A stretch of DNA of 32,394 nt, taken from contig VBIC01000120.1 in NCBI GenBank assembly GCA_005881425.1, forward strand, positions 7,739 to 40,132. Reading direction: 5' to 3'. Each line of letters opens with the position of its first letter. The first letter of the stretch is position 1. The notes under the pieces were generated by a model. That model was not told where the DNA came from. It saw only the letters and a program-made list of their open reading frames with translations, and made no database searches. Positions 7,891-15,866 of the stretch are shown here, piece by piece. The stretch is from Chloroflexota bacterium (lineage in GTDB: Bacteria > Chloroflexota > Dormibacteria > CF-121). The translations under genes were made by a program, and so were the position numbers.

Positions 7891-8469
7891 CTAGCTTGCG
7901 GGCTGGGCGAAGGTGAAGGACGTAAGGAGCGCCTGGAACTCGGACTGGCGGCTGGTTCCGGGTCCCTTCTCGATCTCGAAGGTGTCGCCATCGTGTTCCA
8001 GGATCACGATCAGCTCACCGGCCGCCGGGCCTTCCTGGGTCACGGCCACTCGGTCGGCGGCCTCACCCGCCACCGTGATCCCGGTCACGGAGTTCCCCTG
8101 GGCGATGCTCGCCTCGAGGGCGGCCTTGGGGCCGGCGAAGACCCGGATCGCAAGTGGGGGCTCGAAATCGGTCGCGGCGGGGACGTGCTGCGGCAGCCCG
8201 GCCGGGCCGAAGGCGACCACGCTCAGCGCCCCGCCGGCACCCGGTTCGGCGGTGTAATCCCGAGACACCCAGCCCCGCGGATAGCAGACCCGGTAGCCCA
8301 GATTGGCGTGCTGGTACCCCTGGGCGCCGGGGCAGGCCGAGGCCGGGACCGACGCCGGCGCCTGTACAGCGACTGAGTTGGCGTCGGAAGGGGCGCTGGA
8401 ATCGCAACCGGCCAGCGCAACGGTGAGCAGGAAGGCTGGGAGATACCGCCCCCCGCGGCGGCGCGTCAC
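7891..8469 (-). CDS. Putative lipoprotein of unknown function
   Basis: 192 residues. The N-terminus is a lipoprotein signal: a basic start TRRRGGRYLP, a hydrophobic stretch and the lipobox LAGC, so Cys 22 would be lipidated and the protein anchored outside the membrane. The rest has an Ala/Pro/Ser linker and then a compact domain beginning YQHANLGYRVCYPRGW and ending SFTFAQ, a layout seen in extracytoplasmic domains of the PsbP/LpqN type, but I cannot assign a family. Start is GTG 8469 with TAGGCT 7 bases upstream. It is the last gene of the 10599-7891 cluster. Confidence 0.75.
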   Translation of the reverse strand: MTRRRGGRYLPAFLLTVALAGCDSSAPSDANSVAVQAPASVPASACPGAQGYQHANLGYRVCYPRGWVSRDYTAEPGAGGALSVVAFGPAGLPQHVPAATDFEPPLAIRVFAGPKAALEASIAQGNSVTGITVAGEAADRVAVTQEGPAAGELIVILEHDGDTFEIEKGPGTSRQSEFQALLTSFTFAQPAS

Positions 8470-8476
8470 GCCGGAA

Positions 8477-8482
8477 AGCCTA
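8477..8482 (-). promoter_or_regulatory. -10-like TAGGCT upstream of lipoprotein gene
   Basis: On the minus strand TAGGCT ends 7 bases before GTG 8469, consistent with a leaderless transcript. It lies just downstream of the stop of the preceding membrane-protein gene. Confidence 0.35.
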
Positions 8483-8490
8483 GCGCAAAC

Positions 8491-9372
8491 TCAGAGCAAC
8501 CGCATGACGGCGTCGGCCAGCCACCATGCGGCAAGCCCGCCGGCCAGCGCCGGCAGGAGGCCGCCGAACCGTGTGATCCAGGCCACCGTGTAGGCGGGGC
8601 CGACGAGCAGGAGCGCGGCCGGGTTTGCCTTGCCCACGCCGACCCGGGCCTGCTCGGCCAGGGGCCCCGCCTCCTCGTAGGTGGGCAGGGAGTGGGCGGC
8701 GAAGGCCAGGCCCAGCCAGATCTCGATCCAGGTCAGCCAGGTGGCGGGCAGGTGGAGAACGGAGTGCGGCGCGAGTGCCGGAGCCAGGCAGACGACGGCC
8801 AGGACCAGGGCCACGAGTGTGGGCAGGAAGGCGATCGCCGCCGCCAGCCCGAGCTGGGGTGGCGCTTCGTAGACGGTGTAGGCGGCAGGGTCGTCGACCC
8901 GGAAGAAGACAGCCTCTTCGATCACGAGCCCCGACCGGTGGACGATCAGCACCTGCACCGCCGCGCGCATCACGACCGCTGGGAGGCCGATCAGGTGCAC
9001 CCCTTTTGCCAGCCGGAGCGCCGCGCCGGGAATCAGCCCCCTGGTCGCGGTGGCCCGGGCCAGCTCGACCGTGTACGGAGTGCCACGTGTGATGGCCGCC
9101 CGGGCCACGGTCCCGACCTGGCCCGCGCCCACGCGGACCACGGTGCCGAGCTGGTGGGCGCCATCCTGGATCAGGGGGGTGGCCTGCCGGCGCCAGCGCT
9201 CCCAGGGCAGGGATCGAATCCAGGTGAGGGCCTGTTCGTAGAGCGAGGGTCCCGGCGGTGCCGGCGGCTGCTTCCAGGCCGGCTGCTCGGGGCCAGGGCC
9301 TTCTGCGGCCGGCCCGCTCGCCGGCAGCTGGAACGGGAGGTCTTCCTGGATGGGGTCGAGTGCGCCGCTCAG
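8491..9372 (-). CDS. Multi-pass membrane protein of unknown function
   Basis: About 293 residues when started at CTG 9372, which overlaps the stop of the TPR gene as CTGA. Residues 1-75 form a Pro/Gln-rich soluble region (QEDLPFQLP, PPAPPGPSLYEQALTW); an amphipathic stretch with repeated Gly/Val/Ala follows. About four hydrophobic segments fill the C-terminal two thirds, with a conserved-looking acidic loop AHSLPTYEEAG. GTG 9141 is the first ordinary start, but the upstream 77 codons have the same codon use and look coding. I do not recognise a family. Its place between a TPR protein and a lipoprotein suggests a shared envelope role. Confidence 0.7.
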   Translation of the reverse strand: MSGALDPIQEDLPFQLPASGPAAEGPGPEQPAWKQPPAPPGPSLYEQALTWIRSLPWERWRRQATPLIQDGAHQLGTVVRVGAGQVGTVARAAITRGTPYTVELARATATRGLIPGAALRLAKGVHLIGLPAVVMRAAVQVLIVHRSGLVIEEAVFFRVDDPAAYTVYEAPPQLGLAAAIAFLPTLVALVLAVVCLAPALAPHSVLHLPATWLTWIEIWLGLAFAAHSLPTYEEAGPLAEQARVGVGKANPAALLLVGPAYTVAWITRFGGLLPALAGGLAAWWLADAVMRLL

Positions 9373-10358
9373 CTCGGGCCTCCGCGCGGATGCGTGGCCG
9401 TCCTGACCAGGGAGAGGAAGGCCTCGTTGTCGACCGTGTTGTCGAGCATGACCATGGGCTCGAAGTAGCGAGCGGTGGCCCAGGCCGAGAGGCCGGCGCG
9501 GCGATCGCCGTCGAGCAGGTAGCAGTAGGCCTGGTAGGCCCAGGCTTTGGAGGAATCAGGAACCACACCCACCGCCTGCTCCATCTGGGCCGCGCACCCG
9601 CCGTAGTCATGCTGGGCCAGCAAAGCCTTTCCGCGGCTGTAGTGCGAGAGCCCGGTGACGGCGCCTGGCAGCCCCGCCCCGGCCATCAGGACCAGGGCCA
9701 TAGTGCCCCCGACCACGATCATCACCCAGCCCGGGAACGCAGGAAGTCCCGCGCGTGCCCGGCGCAGCGGCAGGAGGGCGGCTTCATAGCGCACCAGCCG
9801 GTCGCTGAGCTCCAGGTCGGAGACCTCGGGCAGGGAGGGCTGGGCCACCCGGCGGGCGTCCTTGAGCAGGGCGACCGCGGTGGGGATGTCGCCGGCCGAG
9901 AAGCGCAGGTCGGCTTTGAAGACCAGGGCGTCGCGCGCCGCCGGGTCCTGGCGCAGCGACCGGTCCAGGAAGTCCTCGGCCAGCGCGGTCTCGCGCCGCC
10001 AGTAATGGATCATTCCCAGGCCCTGCAGCGCGGTGGCGTTCATAGGCTCCCGGTTGAGGACGGCCTGGTATTCATGGGCGGCTCCGGCGAAGTCCGAGGT
10101 CCGGATCTTGGCCAGGCCGAGCAGGTTGCGGGCGTCGATGAAGGTCGGATGGGCCTGCACCAGGTTGGCAAGGAGGGCCACGGCGGGCTGCGGGTCTTGC
10201 GCGCCGACGAAAGCGAAGGCCAGATAGTACGCCGCGTAGGCGTCGTCCGGGTTAAGGCGAACCTCCGCCGCGAGCAGCGGCAGCGCCTCGTCGAATTTGT
10301 GCCGGCGGATCAATGCCAGCCCGTCATTGATGGACACGGGGACCCTGGCCTGTCCCAA
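9369..10358 (-). CDS. TPR-repeat protein with one membrane segment
   Basis: 329 residues. Several tetratricopeptide-like repeats fill residues 10-190 (for example FDEALPLLAAEVRLNPDDAYAAYYLAFAF and the unit ending LNREPMNATALQGLGMIHY), then a hydrophobic segment GWVMIVVGGTMALVLMAG near residue 215, then another repeat-like region (YSRGKALLAQHDYGGCAAQM). TPRs scaffold protein-protein contacts; the partner here is unknown. The start is TTG 10358, supported by AGGAG about 8 bases upstream; GTG 10337 is an alternative. Confidence 0.78.
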   Translation of the reverse strand: MGQARVPVSINDGLALIRRHKFDEALPLLAAEVRLNPDDAYAAYYLAFAFVGAQDPQPAVALLANLVQAHPTFIDARNLLGLAKIRTSDFAGAAHEYQAVLNREPMNATALQGLGMIHYWRRETALAEDFLDRSLRQDPAARDALVFKADLRFSAGDIPTAVALLKDARRVAQPSLPEVSDLELSDRLVRYEAALLPLRRARAGLPAFPGWVMIVVGGTMALVLMAGAGLPGAVTGLSHYSRGKALLAQHDYGGCAAQMEQAVGVVPDSSKAWAYQAYCYLLDGDRRAGLSAWATARYFEPMVMLDNTVDNEAFLSLVRTATHPRGGPS

Positions 10359-10401
10359 GCAACGCTCCTGTCCCTGCGCCCTTGCGCGTCGCGAGCCGGC
10401 C

Positions 10402-10599
10402 TCAGGCCGCTTTCGGGTCGATCAGCCAGCGCTCGGCGATGTAGGCCAGGACCGCCCGGTCGAAGTCCAGGCCCCGCAGACCGGCCGTCGCCGGCCAGCT
10501 GGCGCGAACCTCGTCCTCGAGGCGGCGGTAGGCCTCGAGATCGAGTCCCTGGGCGAAGTCCCAGGCTCGCGCCGCCAGCTCCGCGTTCAGGGGTTTCAC
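10402..10599 (-). CDS. Small protein of unknown function (65 aa)
   Basis: A 65-residue, mostly helical, acidic protein (WDFAQGLDLEAYRRLEDEVRAS, then ending ERWLIDPKAA). GTG 10599 is preceded by AGGAAG, a weak ribosome site, and by TTATAG some 12 bases upstream. It lies 43 bases before the TPR gene and is probably the first gene of that operon. No family recognised. Confidence 0.55.
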   Translation of the reverse strand: MKPLNAELAARAWDFAQGLDLEAYRRLEDEVRASWPATAGLRGLDFDRAVLAYIAERWLIDPKAA

Positions 10600-10676
10600 A
10601 GCTTCCTGCCTCTATAACGTGGGAAGGCGGCAACAGGATTCCCTGCCAGTAGTGTCACGCTACGTCGGCAGCAACG

Positions 10677-10702
10677 GAGGCCGCGCCAGCGCCCGCGGCC
10701 TC
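10677..10702 (-). terminator. Hairpin at the end of the acyl-CoA ligase gene
   Basis: A 9-bp perfect stem (GAGGCCGCG with CGCGGCCTC) and 8-base loop begins inside the stop codon of the minus-strand ligase gene. No T tract follows. It separates the CoA cassette from the 65-aa/TPR operon. Confidence 0.45.
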
Positions 10703-12641
10703 AGGTCCTGAGCGCCCGGATCGGCTCCAGCGACGCGAGGTCGTCCATCGAGGACAGGTCGCCCGGCGGCTCTCCCAGGAACACGTTGCGGATCACGCGC
10801 CGGAGGATCTTCCCATTGCGCGTCTTTGGCAGCCGCGGGATGACGTGCACGGCCTGGGGCCGAAAGGGCTTGCCCAGCTCGCGTTCGATGCTCCCCGAGA
10901 CGGCGGCCGGAATGCTCGCCAGGTCGGCGCCCGGCCTGGCCACCACGAAGACGACCACCGCCTGGCCCTTGACCGGGTCCGGTATGCCCACGGCGGCCGC
11001 TTCCGCGACCGGGGTTCCATCCAGGGCCGCCGCCTCCAGCTCGGCTGGGCCGACCCGCTTGCCGGCGACCTTGATCGTGTCGTCCGATCGTCCCAGGATG
11101 AACCACTGGCCGTCCTGGTCGATCATGGCCCAGTCGCCGTGCACCCAGACACCTGGCCAGCGCGACCAGTAGGTGTCCAGGTAGCGCTGCGGATCCTTCC
11201 AGAAGCCGAGGGTCATGCCCAGGTACGGCTGGCGGACAACCAGCTCCCCCACCTGGCCCTTCACCGGCCGTCCCTGATCGTCGTAGACGGCCGCGTCTAC
11301 GCCCGGGATCGGGCCGGCGAAGCTACCGGGCCGGATGGGCGTGAGAAGGTTGCCCGATACCAGCCCGCCGCCGCACTCGGTCCCGCCCGAGTAGTTCATG
11401 ATCGGCACGCGCCGGCGGCCGACGCGGTCGAAGAGCCATTCCCAGGCCTCCGGCGTCCAGGGCTCGCCGGTCGAGGCCAGCACCCGGAGGGCGGGCAGCG
11501 GCTGGGCCTGGGCGAAGGCGTCGCCGTGGGGCATGAGGACGCGGACCAGAGTGGGCGAGAGTCCAAGGTGGGTGACCCCGTGCCCCGCCGCCACCGCCCA
11601 CACGCGCCCGGGGTCGGGATGGTCAACCGCGCCGTCGTAGAAGACTGCGGTGGCTCCCAGCATCATGCTCCCGAAGATCAGCAGAGGTCCCATCACCCAG
11701 CCGATGTCCGTGACCCACATGACTCGGTCCCCGGGGCCGACGTCCATGCCGTAGGCCCAGTCCTGCCCGGCCTTGATGGGCAGGCCGGCGTGGCCGTGGA
11801 TGGTGCCCTTGGGACGGCCGGTCGTGCCCGACGTGTAGAGCAGCAGGAGCGGGTCCTGCGGGCTCATGGCTTCCGTTTCCACTGGCTCACGCGCTCCCTG
11901 GACCAGCTCCTCCCAGCGGAGGTCGCGCCCCGCGGTCATCGGGATCCCGGCGGCGCCCGAGCATCGGACGACCACCACCCGCTCCACGCCGGGCAGGCCT
12001 GAGACCGCCTCGTCGGCAACCGGCTTCATCAGCACCGGCCGTCCCCGGCGGACGGCGCCGTCCGCAGTGATCAGCACGCGCGCGCCCGCGTCATCGAGCC
12101 GCTGGCGGATCGCCTGCGCCCCGAAGCCTGAGAAGAGCGGCACCACGATCGCGCCCAGCTTGGCGCAGGCCAGGACGGCGACCGCCGTCTCCAGCACCAG
12201 CGGCAGGTAGATCCCGACCGCCACCCCCCGGGTGACGCCGGCCGACTTCAGGCCCGCGGCCGCCCGCTCGACCTCGGCCTCGAGCCCGCCATAGGTGAGC
12301 GATCGCCTCGTACCTTCCTCCGTTTCTGCCGAGAGGGCGAGACGGTCGGGCGCGGTGGCGGCATGGCGACGGACAGCGGAGTCGTAGGCGTTGAGGCTGG
12401 CTCCCACGAACCAGCGCGTGAAGGGGACGCCGTTCGAGGTGTCCATCACCTGGCTGTAGGGGGTCCTGAAGACGATGCCGAGATCCCTTACCATCGCCTC
12501 CCAGAACCAGGCCGGCTCCTCGACCGCCTTGCGGCAGAGGTCCGGGTAGTCCCTCAAGCCGTGCCCCCTGAGGAAGCGGTGGAGACGGGTTCGCTCGCTC
12601 TGCTCCCGGGTCGGGGCCCACGCCGCCTGGACCACGCTCAT
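10701..12641 (-). CDS. AMP-forming acyl-CoA synthetase (acetyl/acetoacetyl-CoA synthetase-like)
   Basis: It would activate a carboxylic acid to its CoA thioester through an acyl-AMP. 646 residues. Seen: an N-terminal ACS-like domain (SLNAYDSAVRRHA), the P-loop-like LLYTSGTTGRPKG, WVTDIGW, NYSGGTECGGG, the hinge region GRSDDTIKVAGKRVGPAELE, and the C-terminal catalytic lysine in PKTRNGKILRR. ATG 12641 lies 4 bases after the stop of the CoA-transferase subunit, so the three genes form one operon. Substrate is not readable from sequence; the coupling to a family I CoA-transferase suggests use of an organic acid degraded through CoA thioesters. Confidence 0.88.
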   Translation of the reverse strand: MSVVQAAWAPTREQSERTRLHRFLRGHGLRDYPDLCRKAVEEPAWFWEAMVRDLGIVFRTPYSQVMDTSNGVPFTRWFVGASLNAYDSAVRRHAATAPDRLALSAETEEGTRRSLTYGGLEAEVERAAAGLKSAGVTRGVAVGIYLPLVLETAVAVLACAKLGAIVVPLFSGFGAQAIRQRLDDAGARVLITADGAVRRGRPVLMKPVADEAVSGLPGVERVVVVRCSGAAGIPMTAGRDLRWEELVQGAREPVETEAMSPQDPLLLLYTSGTTGRPKGTIHGHAGLPIKAGQDWAYGMDVGPGDRVMWVTDIGWVMGPLLIFGSMMLGATAVFYDGAVDHPDPGRVWAVAAGHGVTHLGLSPTLVRVLMPHGDAFAQAQPLPALRVLASTGEPWTPEAWEWLFDRVGRRRVPIMNYSGGTECGGGLVSGNLLTPIRPGSFAGPIPGVDAAVYDDQGRPVKGQVGELVVRQPYLGMTLGFWKDPQRYLDTYWSRWPGVWVHGDWAMIDQDGQWFILGRSDDTIKVAGKRVGPAELEAAALDGTPVAEAAAVGIPDPVKGQAVVVFVVARPGADLASIPAAVSGSIERELGKPFRPQAVHVIPRLPKTRNGKILRRVIRNVFLGEPPGDLSSMDDLASLEPIRALRT

Positions 12642-12645
12642 CGCC

Positions 12646-13407
12646 TCAATCGCCTCCCTTGCCCCGATGGTCTCCGGTCCAGAAGCCCTGCGGATCGGCG
12701 TGCCGGATGTAGGCCAGCTCCTCCTGGGTGGGAGGTTCGGTGACCGCAGGCGTCCCATCGCTCTCCACCGCGAAGCCGGTCGCGGCCCGCACATGCGCCA
12801 GGCTGACCTCGGGATGCAGGCTCCTCAAGCGGAAGCGTCCCTGACGAAGGTCGAAAACGCCCAGCGTGGTGATCAGGGTGGCCGGACCGCCACGCCGGCG
12901 TCCGGGGAAGTGGCCCGGCGAGGTGACGTAGGAGACGCGCTCTCGGAAGCGGCGGGGCTCGTGCTCCATGATCAGCACGGTGCGCTGCGCCAGGCTGGCG
13001 ATGTCCTGCCCGCCGCCGCTGCCGGGAAGGCGGACCGGACGCCCCTCGCCGCCGGCCCAGGTAGTGTTGAGATTGCCCAGCGGATCGACCTCGGCGCCGC
13101 CGATGAAGCCCACGTCGACCCGGCCTTGCTGCAGCAGGCTCATCACGTCGAGCAGTCCCACACAGGCCAGCGCGCCGGCGATGTTGGGGGGATCGCCCAT
13201 GGTGTAGATGAAGGCCTCGGCCGGACGGTCGCGGATGATTCCATTCTCGAACAGTCCCACGGCCTCTGGGGCGTGTGTGGCCTTGGCCAGGCCGAAGCCG
13301 AGAAGCGGCAGGCGCATGCCCACGAAGACGACCTCCCGGTCGTGGATCTCGCGGCCGGCCGCGACCACCATCAGCTCGCGGCGGGTGTAGGTAGCGATTG
13401 CGCTCAT
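12646..13407 (-). CDS. Family I CoA-transferase, subunit B (GctB/IpdB-like)
   Basis: 253 residues. Motifs of the glutaconate CoA-transferase B group are visible: MGDPPNIAGALA, GFIGGAEVDPLGNLNTT (around the position that carries the catalytic Glu in this family), GGGQDIASLA, MEHEPRRFRERVSYVTSPG, TTLGVFD and SLHPEV. It pairs with the A subunit encoded upstream to move CoA between carboxylic acids. ATG 13407 overlaps the A-subunit stop (ATGA). IpdB of steroid degradation is the other close group; which substrate applies is open. Confidence 0.85.
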   Translation of the reverse strand: MSAIATYTRRELMVVAAGREIHDREVVFVGMRLPLLGFGLAKATHAPEAVGLFENGIIRDRPAEAFIYTMGDPPNIAGALACVGLLDVMSLLQQGRVDVGFIGGAEVDPLGNLNTTWAGGEGRPVRLPGSGGGQDIASLAQRTVLIMEHEPRRFRERVSYVTSPGHFPGRRRGGPATLITTLGVFDLRQGRFRLRSLHPEVSLAHVRAATGFAVESDGTPAVTEPPTQEELAYIRHADPQGFWTGDHRGKGGD

Positions 13408-14321
13408 GGCGCGAAGTTGGCGGCGGCTGCCAGCCGCTGATCCCGGACGCGCAGCCGGTCGAGCGCCGGCTGGCCCAGGTGGGCGAGGTAGGCGTCACGG
13501 CTGGCGATGCCGAGGACCCATTCGTCGAGCCAGGCCCGGTAGCCTTCCAGGGTGCGCGAGCGGCCGTGATAACCGAGAAACGTCTCGAAGTCGCGCCGCC
13601 AGTATCCCTGGACCGAGGCCGGCAGTGCGCCACCGGGCACCTCCACCACGGCATCCACCAGGAGGCCGGGGATGACCGTCCGGTTGGGATCCGAGCGGAT
13701 CACTTCGTCCGCCACGATCTCCTCGCAGGTCACGATGGTGCGGCGCGCGGCGTAGACGCCCTCCAGAGTGAGCCCCAGGTTGCCCCACAAGTGGGCGTTG
13801 CCGTGCCGGTCGGCGCGCTGGGTGTGGACGATGGTGACGTCGGGCCGGATCGCTCCCACGGCCAGCAGCGGCGGGCCGCCGAAGGGATCGTCCTGGGGGC
13901 GGATCCGGGGGTGGTCGCGGACGATGTCGCTCCCGATTCCGGTGAGCGTGGGCAGGTAGGGCACGCCCATGGCGGCCGCCTTGAGGCCCAGGCCGACCGT
14001 GAAATTGCTGTGCTCCTCGACGGTGATGGGATGGGGTATGCCTTGCTCGAGCGCGCGCCGGAAGCAGTAACCCGAGCCCCCGGCCACGTTGCCGACCCAG
14101 GCCGCGATCACGCGGGTCACGCAGCCGGCGCCGATCAGCTGGTCGAAGGCCATGTCGGAGATCGGGCCGATCAGGGTGAGATCCCTGCGCCGCTGACGGA
14201 TCAGCTCGTGGACCGCGGCGAAGGGGATGCCCGATTCCAGCGCCAATCCCAGCGCGATCGCATCGGCGTCGTGGACGTGGGCCGCGATCGCGTCCCCCAG
14301 TGATTGACGCTTGTCGCTCAT
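13404..14321 (-). CDS. Family I CoA-transferase, subunit A (GctA/IpdA-like)
   Basis: 305 residues from ATG 14321. The N-terminal SLGDAIAAHVHDADAIALG, HSNFTVGLGLKAAAMGVPYLPT, HTQRADRHGNAHLWGN and the C-terminal VDAVVEVPGGA followed by a YWRRDFETF helix match the glutaconate/IpdA alpha-subunit group. The glycine pair after IALG in many homologues is not obvious. First gene of the gctA-gctB-ligase operon; a TACCAT box lies 9 bases before the start and only 44 bases separate it from the divergent zinc-ribbon gene. Confidence 0.85.
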   Translation of the reverse strand: MSDKRQSLGDAIAAHVHDADAIALGLALESGIPFAAVHELIRQRRRDLTLIGPISDMAFDQLIGAGCVTRVIAAWVGNVAGGSGYCFRRALEQGIPHPITVEEHSNFTVGLGLKAAAMGVPYLPTLTGIGSDIVRDHPRIRPQDDPFGGPPLLAVGAIRPDVTIVHTQRADRHGNAHLWGNLGLTLEGVYAARRTIVTCEEIVADEVIRSDPNRTVIPGLLVDAVVEVPGGALPASVQGYWRRDFETFLGYHGRSRTLEGYRAWLDEWVLGIASRDAYLAHLGQPALDRLRVRDQRLAAAANFAP

Positions 14322-14330
14322 CCTGGCCTG

Positions 14331-14336
14331 ATGGTA
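14331..14336 (-). promoter_or_regulatory. -10-like TACCAT upstream of CoA-transferase operon
   Basis: TACCAT on the minus strand ends 9 bases before ATG 14321. It faces away from TAGGCT at 14354 on the plus strand, so the 44-bp gap appears to hold two back-to-back near-leaderless promoters. Confidence 0.4.
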
Positions 14337-14353
14337 CCCAGAGCGGCAAGAGG

Positions 14354-14359
14354 TAGGCT
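14354..14359 (+). promoter_or_regulatory. -10-like TAGGCT upstream of zinc-ribbon gene
   Basis: TAGGCT ends 6 bases before GTG 14366, the spacing expected for a leaderless mRNA. No Shine-Dalgarno sequence fits in the gap. Confidence 0.4.
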
Positions 14360-14365
14360 GACACC

Positions 14366-14755
14366 GTGACCGAGTGTCCGCGCTGCGGCCGCACCCTGCC
14401 CGAGGACACGGCATTCTGCCCCCACTGCGGGGCCCAGCGGCGGGTGCCCACGATGGAGGGCGACGTGATCGATGCCAAGCAGGCTCCGGCCCCGACTCGT
14501 GGGGCGAATCCCTGGGCGGCCGCGGCGCTGTCGATCATCCCCGGACTGGGACACGTCTACGCCGGCGCCCCGCTGCGCGGGCTCGCCTTCTTCGCCGGCG
14601 TCGTCGGTCCCGAGGTACTGGGCACCGAGCTCGACCTCACAGTGATCGGCGACGCGATCGGGATCCCGCTCAATCTCGGCGGGCTCGGGCTCTGGGCCTT
14701 CTGCACCTTCGACGCCTACCGAACCGCGCGCCGCCAGCGTGCGATCTCGGCCTGA
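14366..14755 (+). CDS. Zinc-ribbon membrane protein, TM2-like
   Basis: 129 residues. The N-terminus is a zinc ribbon with two CxxC knuckles (CPRCGR and CPHCGA, residues 4-23). A short linker precedes hydrophobic segments starting AAALSIIPGLGHVYAG with a following glycine-rich run, as in TM2-domain or related small membrane proteins. Function unknown. GTG 14366 is chosen because the first zinc knuckle begins three residues later. Confidence 0.8.
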   Translation: MTECPRCGRTLPEDTAFCPHCGAQRRVPTMEGDVIDAKQAPAPTRGANPWAAAALSIIPGLGHVYAGAPLRGLAFFAGVVGPEVLGTELDLTVIGDAIGIPLNLGGLGLWAFCTFDAYRTARRQRAISA

Positions 14756-14801
14756 AATCCTGAAACGATCCCCGCAAGCTTGACTCTTTAAGCTCGGATT
14801 C

Positions 14802-15215
14802 GTGGCTCGGGATCGACGGGTTCTTCTGGTCGAGGATGACCCGGCCACCGCGGAGCTGTTTCTGGAGCAGCTGCGGGGGGACGGCGTGCCCATCGAGCAC
14901 GCGGCCACGGCGCGCGCTGCCGATCAGTTCGTGCGCAGCCGGCGGCCGGTTCTGGTCCTCGTGGACTTGAGCCTGCCCGACATGGCCGGCCGGAGCCTGG
15001 CCGAGTCGTGGGCCTCCGATCCGCTGCTCGGCGAGATCCCGATATGGATCGTCAGCAATTCGGATGCGCAGGACAACCTCTGGTGGCACGAAGTCCCGAA
15101 CGTGCAGCGCTACTTCTTGAAGTCGCGCGTCTCCCTGGGGCGGCTCTCGGTCGAGATCCGCGCTACCCTCGGACTGCCCTACGGCGACCGCCTAGTGAAC
15201 CGGCTCGCCCGTTAA
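14802..15215 (+). CDS. CheY-like single-domain response regulator
   Basis: 137 residues forming one receiver domain: acidic pair in LLVEDDP (residues 8-14), phospho-acceptor Asp in LVDLSLPD (about 52), Ser in IVSNSD at the switch position, and Lys in YFLKSR (about 107). No output domain. Start GTG 14802 has TAAGCT 7 bases upstream. No histidine kinase is encoded nearby, so its partner lies elsewhere. The stop shares TTAA with the stop of the convergent lipoprotein gene. Confidence 0.88.
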   Translation: MARDRRVLLVEDDPATAELFLEQLRGDGVPIEHAATARAADQFVRSRRPVLVLVDLSLPDMAGRSLAESWASDPLLGEIPIWIVSNSDAQDNLWWHEVPNVQRYFLKSRVSLGRLSVEIRATLGLPYGDRLVNRLAR

Positions 15216-15676
15216 CCGCTGGTGGGCGTCAGGCCCGGCGTGGCTACGAACCACTTGCCGCCGACGCCGTCGCCGTAGACGTCCCCGCTGTCCTTGTCCT
15301 TGCTGTAGGTGTACAGGGGATGGCCGTTGTACAGGACCTGGTGGCCGTTGGCTCCGTCCAGCGTGCTCAGAGTTCCGGTCAGGCCGGCGGGCGCCTGCAG
15401 GCTACCGGTGGGCGCCACCAGCGGGGGCCAGCTGGCCGCACAGCCTCCGGTACAGACGATCATGGTCGCGCTGTCCGGCTTGAACCAGTAGAGCGTGAGC
15501 CCCTGCTGATTGGTGAGGACGGTCTCGGATTTCCCGCTGACAGTTTTCGTCGCGGTCATCACGATCGAGGCCTTGGCCGACCTGGTGGCGGCGGGGGTCG
15601 CGACGGAACCGCAGGCGGCGATCGCCAGCACGGCGGCGCCAGTGAGCGCCCACCTGGCAAGGCTGGATCCAATCAT
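15212..15676 (-). CDS. Secreted lipoprotein of the WPP-repeat (Lipoprotein_15-like) type
   Basis: 154 residues. Signal peptide with lipobox IAAC (Cys 22), then a domain with the signature VLTNQQGLTLYWFKPD, CTGGCAASWPPL, QVLYNGHPLYTYSKDKDSGDVYG and GKWFVATP, matching the COG4315 secreted-repeat family of unknown function. One repeat pair is present. ATG 15676 has GGAG about 8 bases upstream, one of the clearer ribosome sites in the window. Convergent with the response regulator. Confidence 0.85.
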   Translation of the reverse strand: MIGSSLARWALTGAAVLAIAACGSVATPAATRSAKASIVMTATKTVSGKSETVLTNQQGLTLYWFKPDSATMIVCTGGCAASWPPLVAPTGSLQAPAGLTGTLSTLDGANGHQVLYNGHPLYTYSKDKDSGDVYGDGVGGKWFVATPGLTPTSG

Positions 15677-15737
15677 GTCCTGACTCCTTTGGGCTGAGAT
15701 GCGGCGCGATGCCGCCCTTCTCTACGTCCCCGGGTTA

Positions 15738-15866
15738 CGAGCCCGCCGGGCGAGTCGCGCTTCGCGCGTCAGCGCCGGCGGCGGGAAGGCGAGGCGCGAG
15801 CATCCGAGCCGGCCCGCTACAGTGTGGCGGCGAGGGCCGCGGAGCCTCGCAGGCGCCATGGCGCGG
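15738..15866 (-). repeat. GC-rich intergenic repeat, copy 2
   Basis: Read on the minus strand it begins directly behind the usp stop codon with the palindrome GCGCCATGGCGC (15853-15864) and then follows the same block order as copy 1 at 7729-7862 (GGCTCCGCGG, GCGCCTCGCC, GCCGGCGCT, ACGCGCGAA). It ends in a short GCCCG-CGGGC hairpin at 15741-15751. This fills the gap between usp and the lipoprotein gene. Confidence 0.55.

Noticed and set aside
7643-7894. 83-codon plus-strand frame after ssrA
   Set aside because: It begins inside the tmRNA and runs through the repeat and hairpins; no ribosome site and no protein-like pattern.
9258-10652. 464-codon plus-strand open frame
   Set aside because: It is antisense to the TPR and 65-aa genes; composition is that of a GC shadow and no motif is seen.
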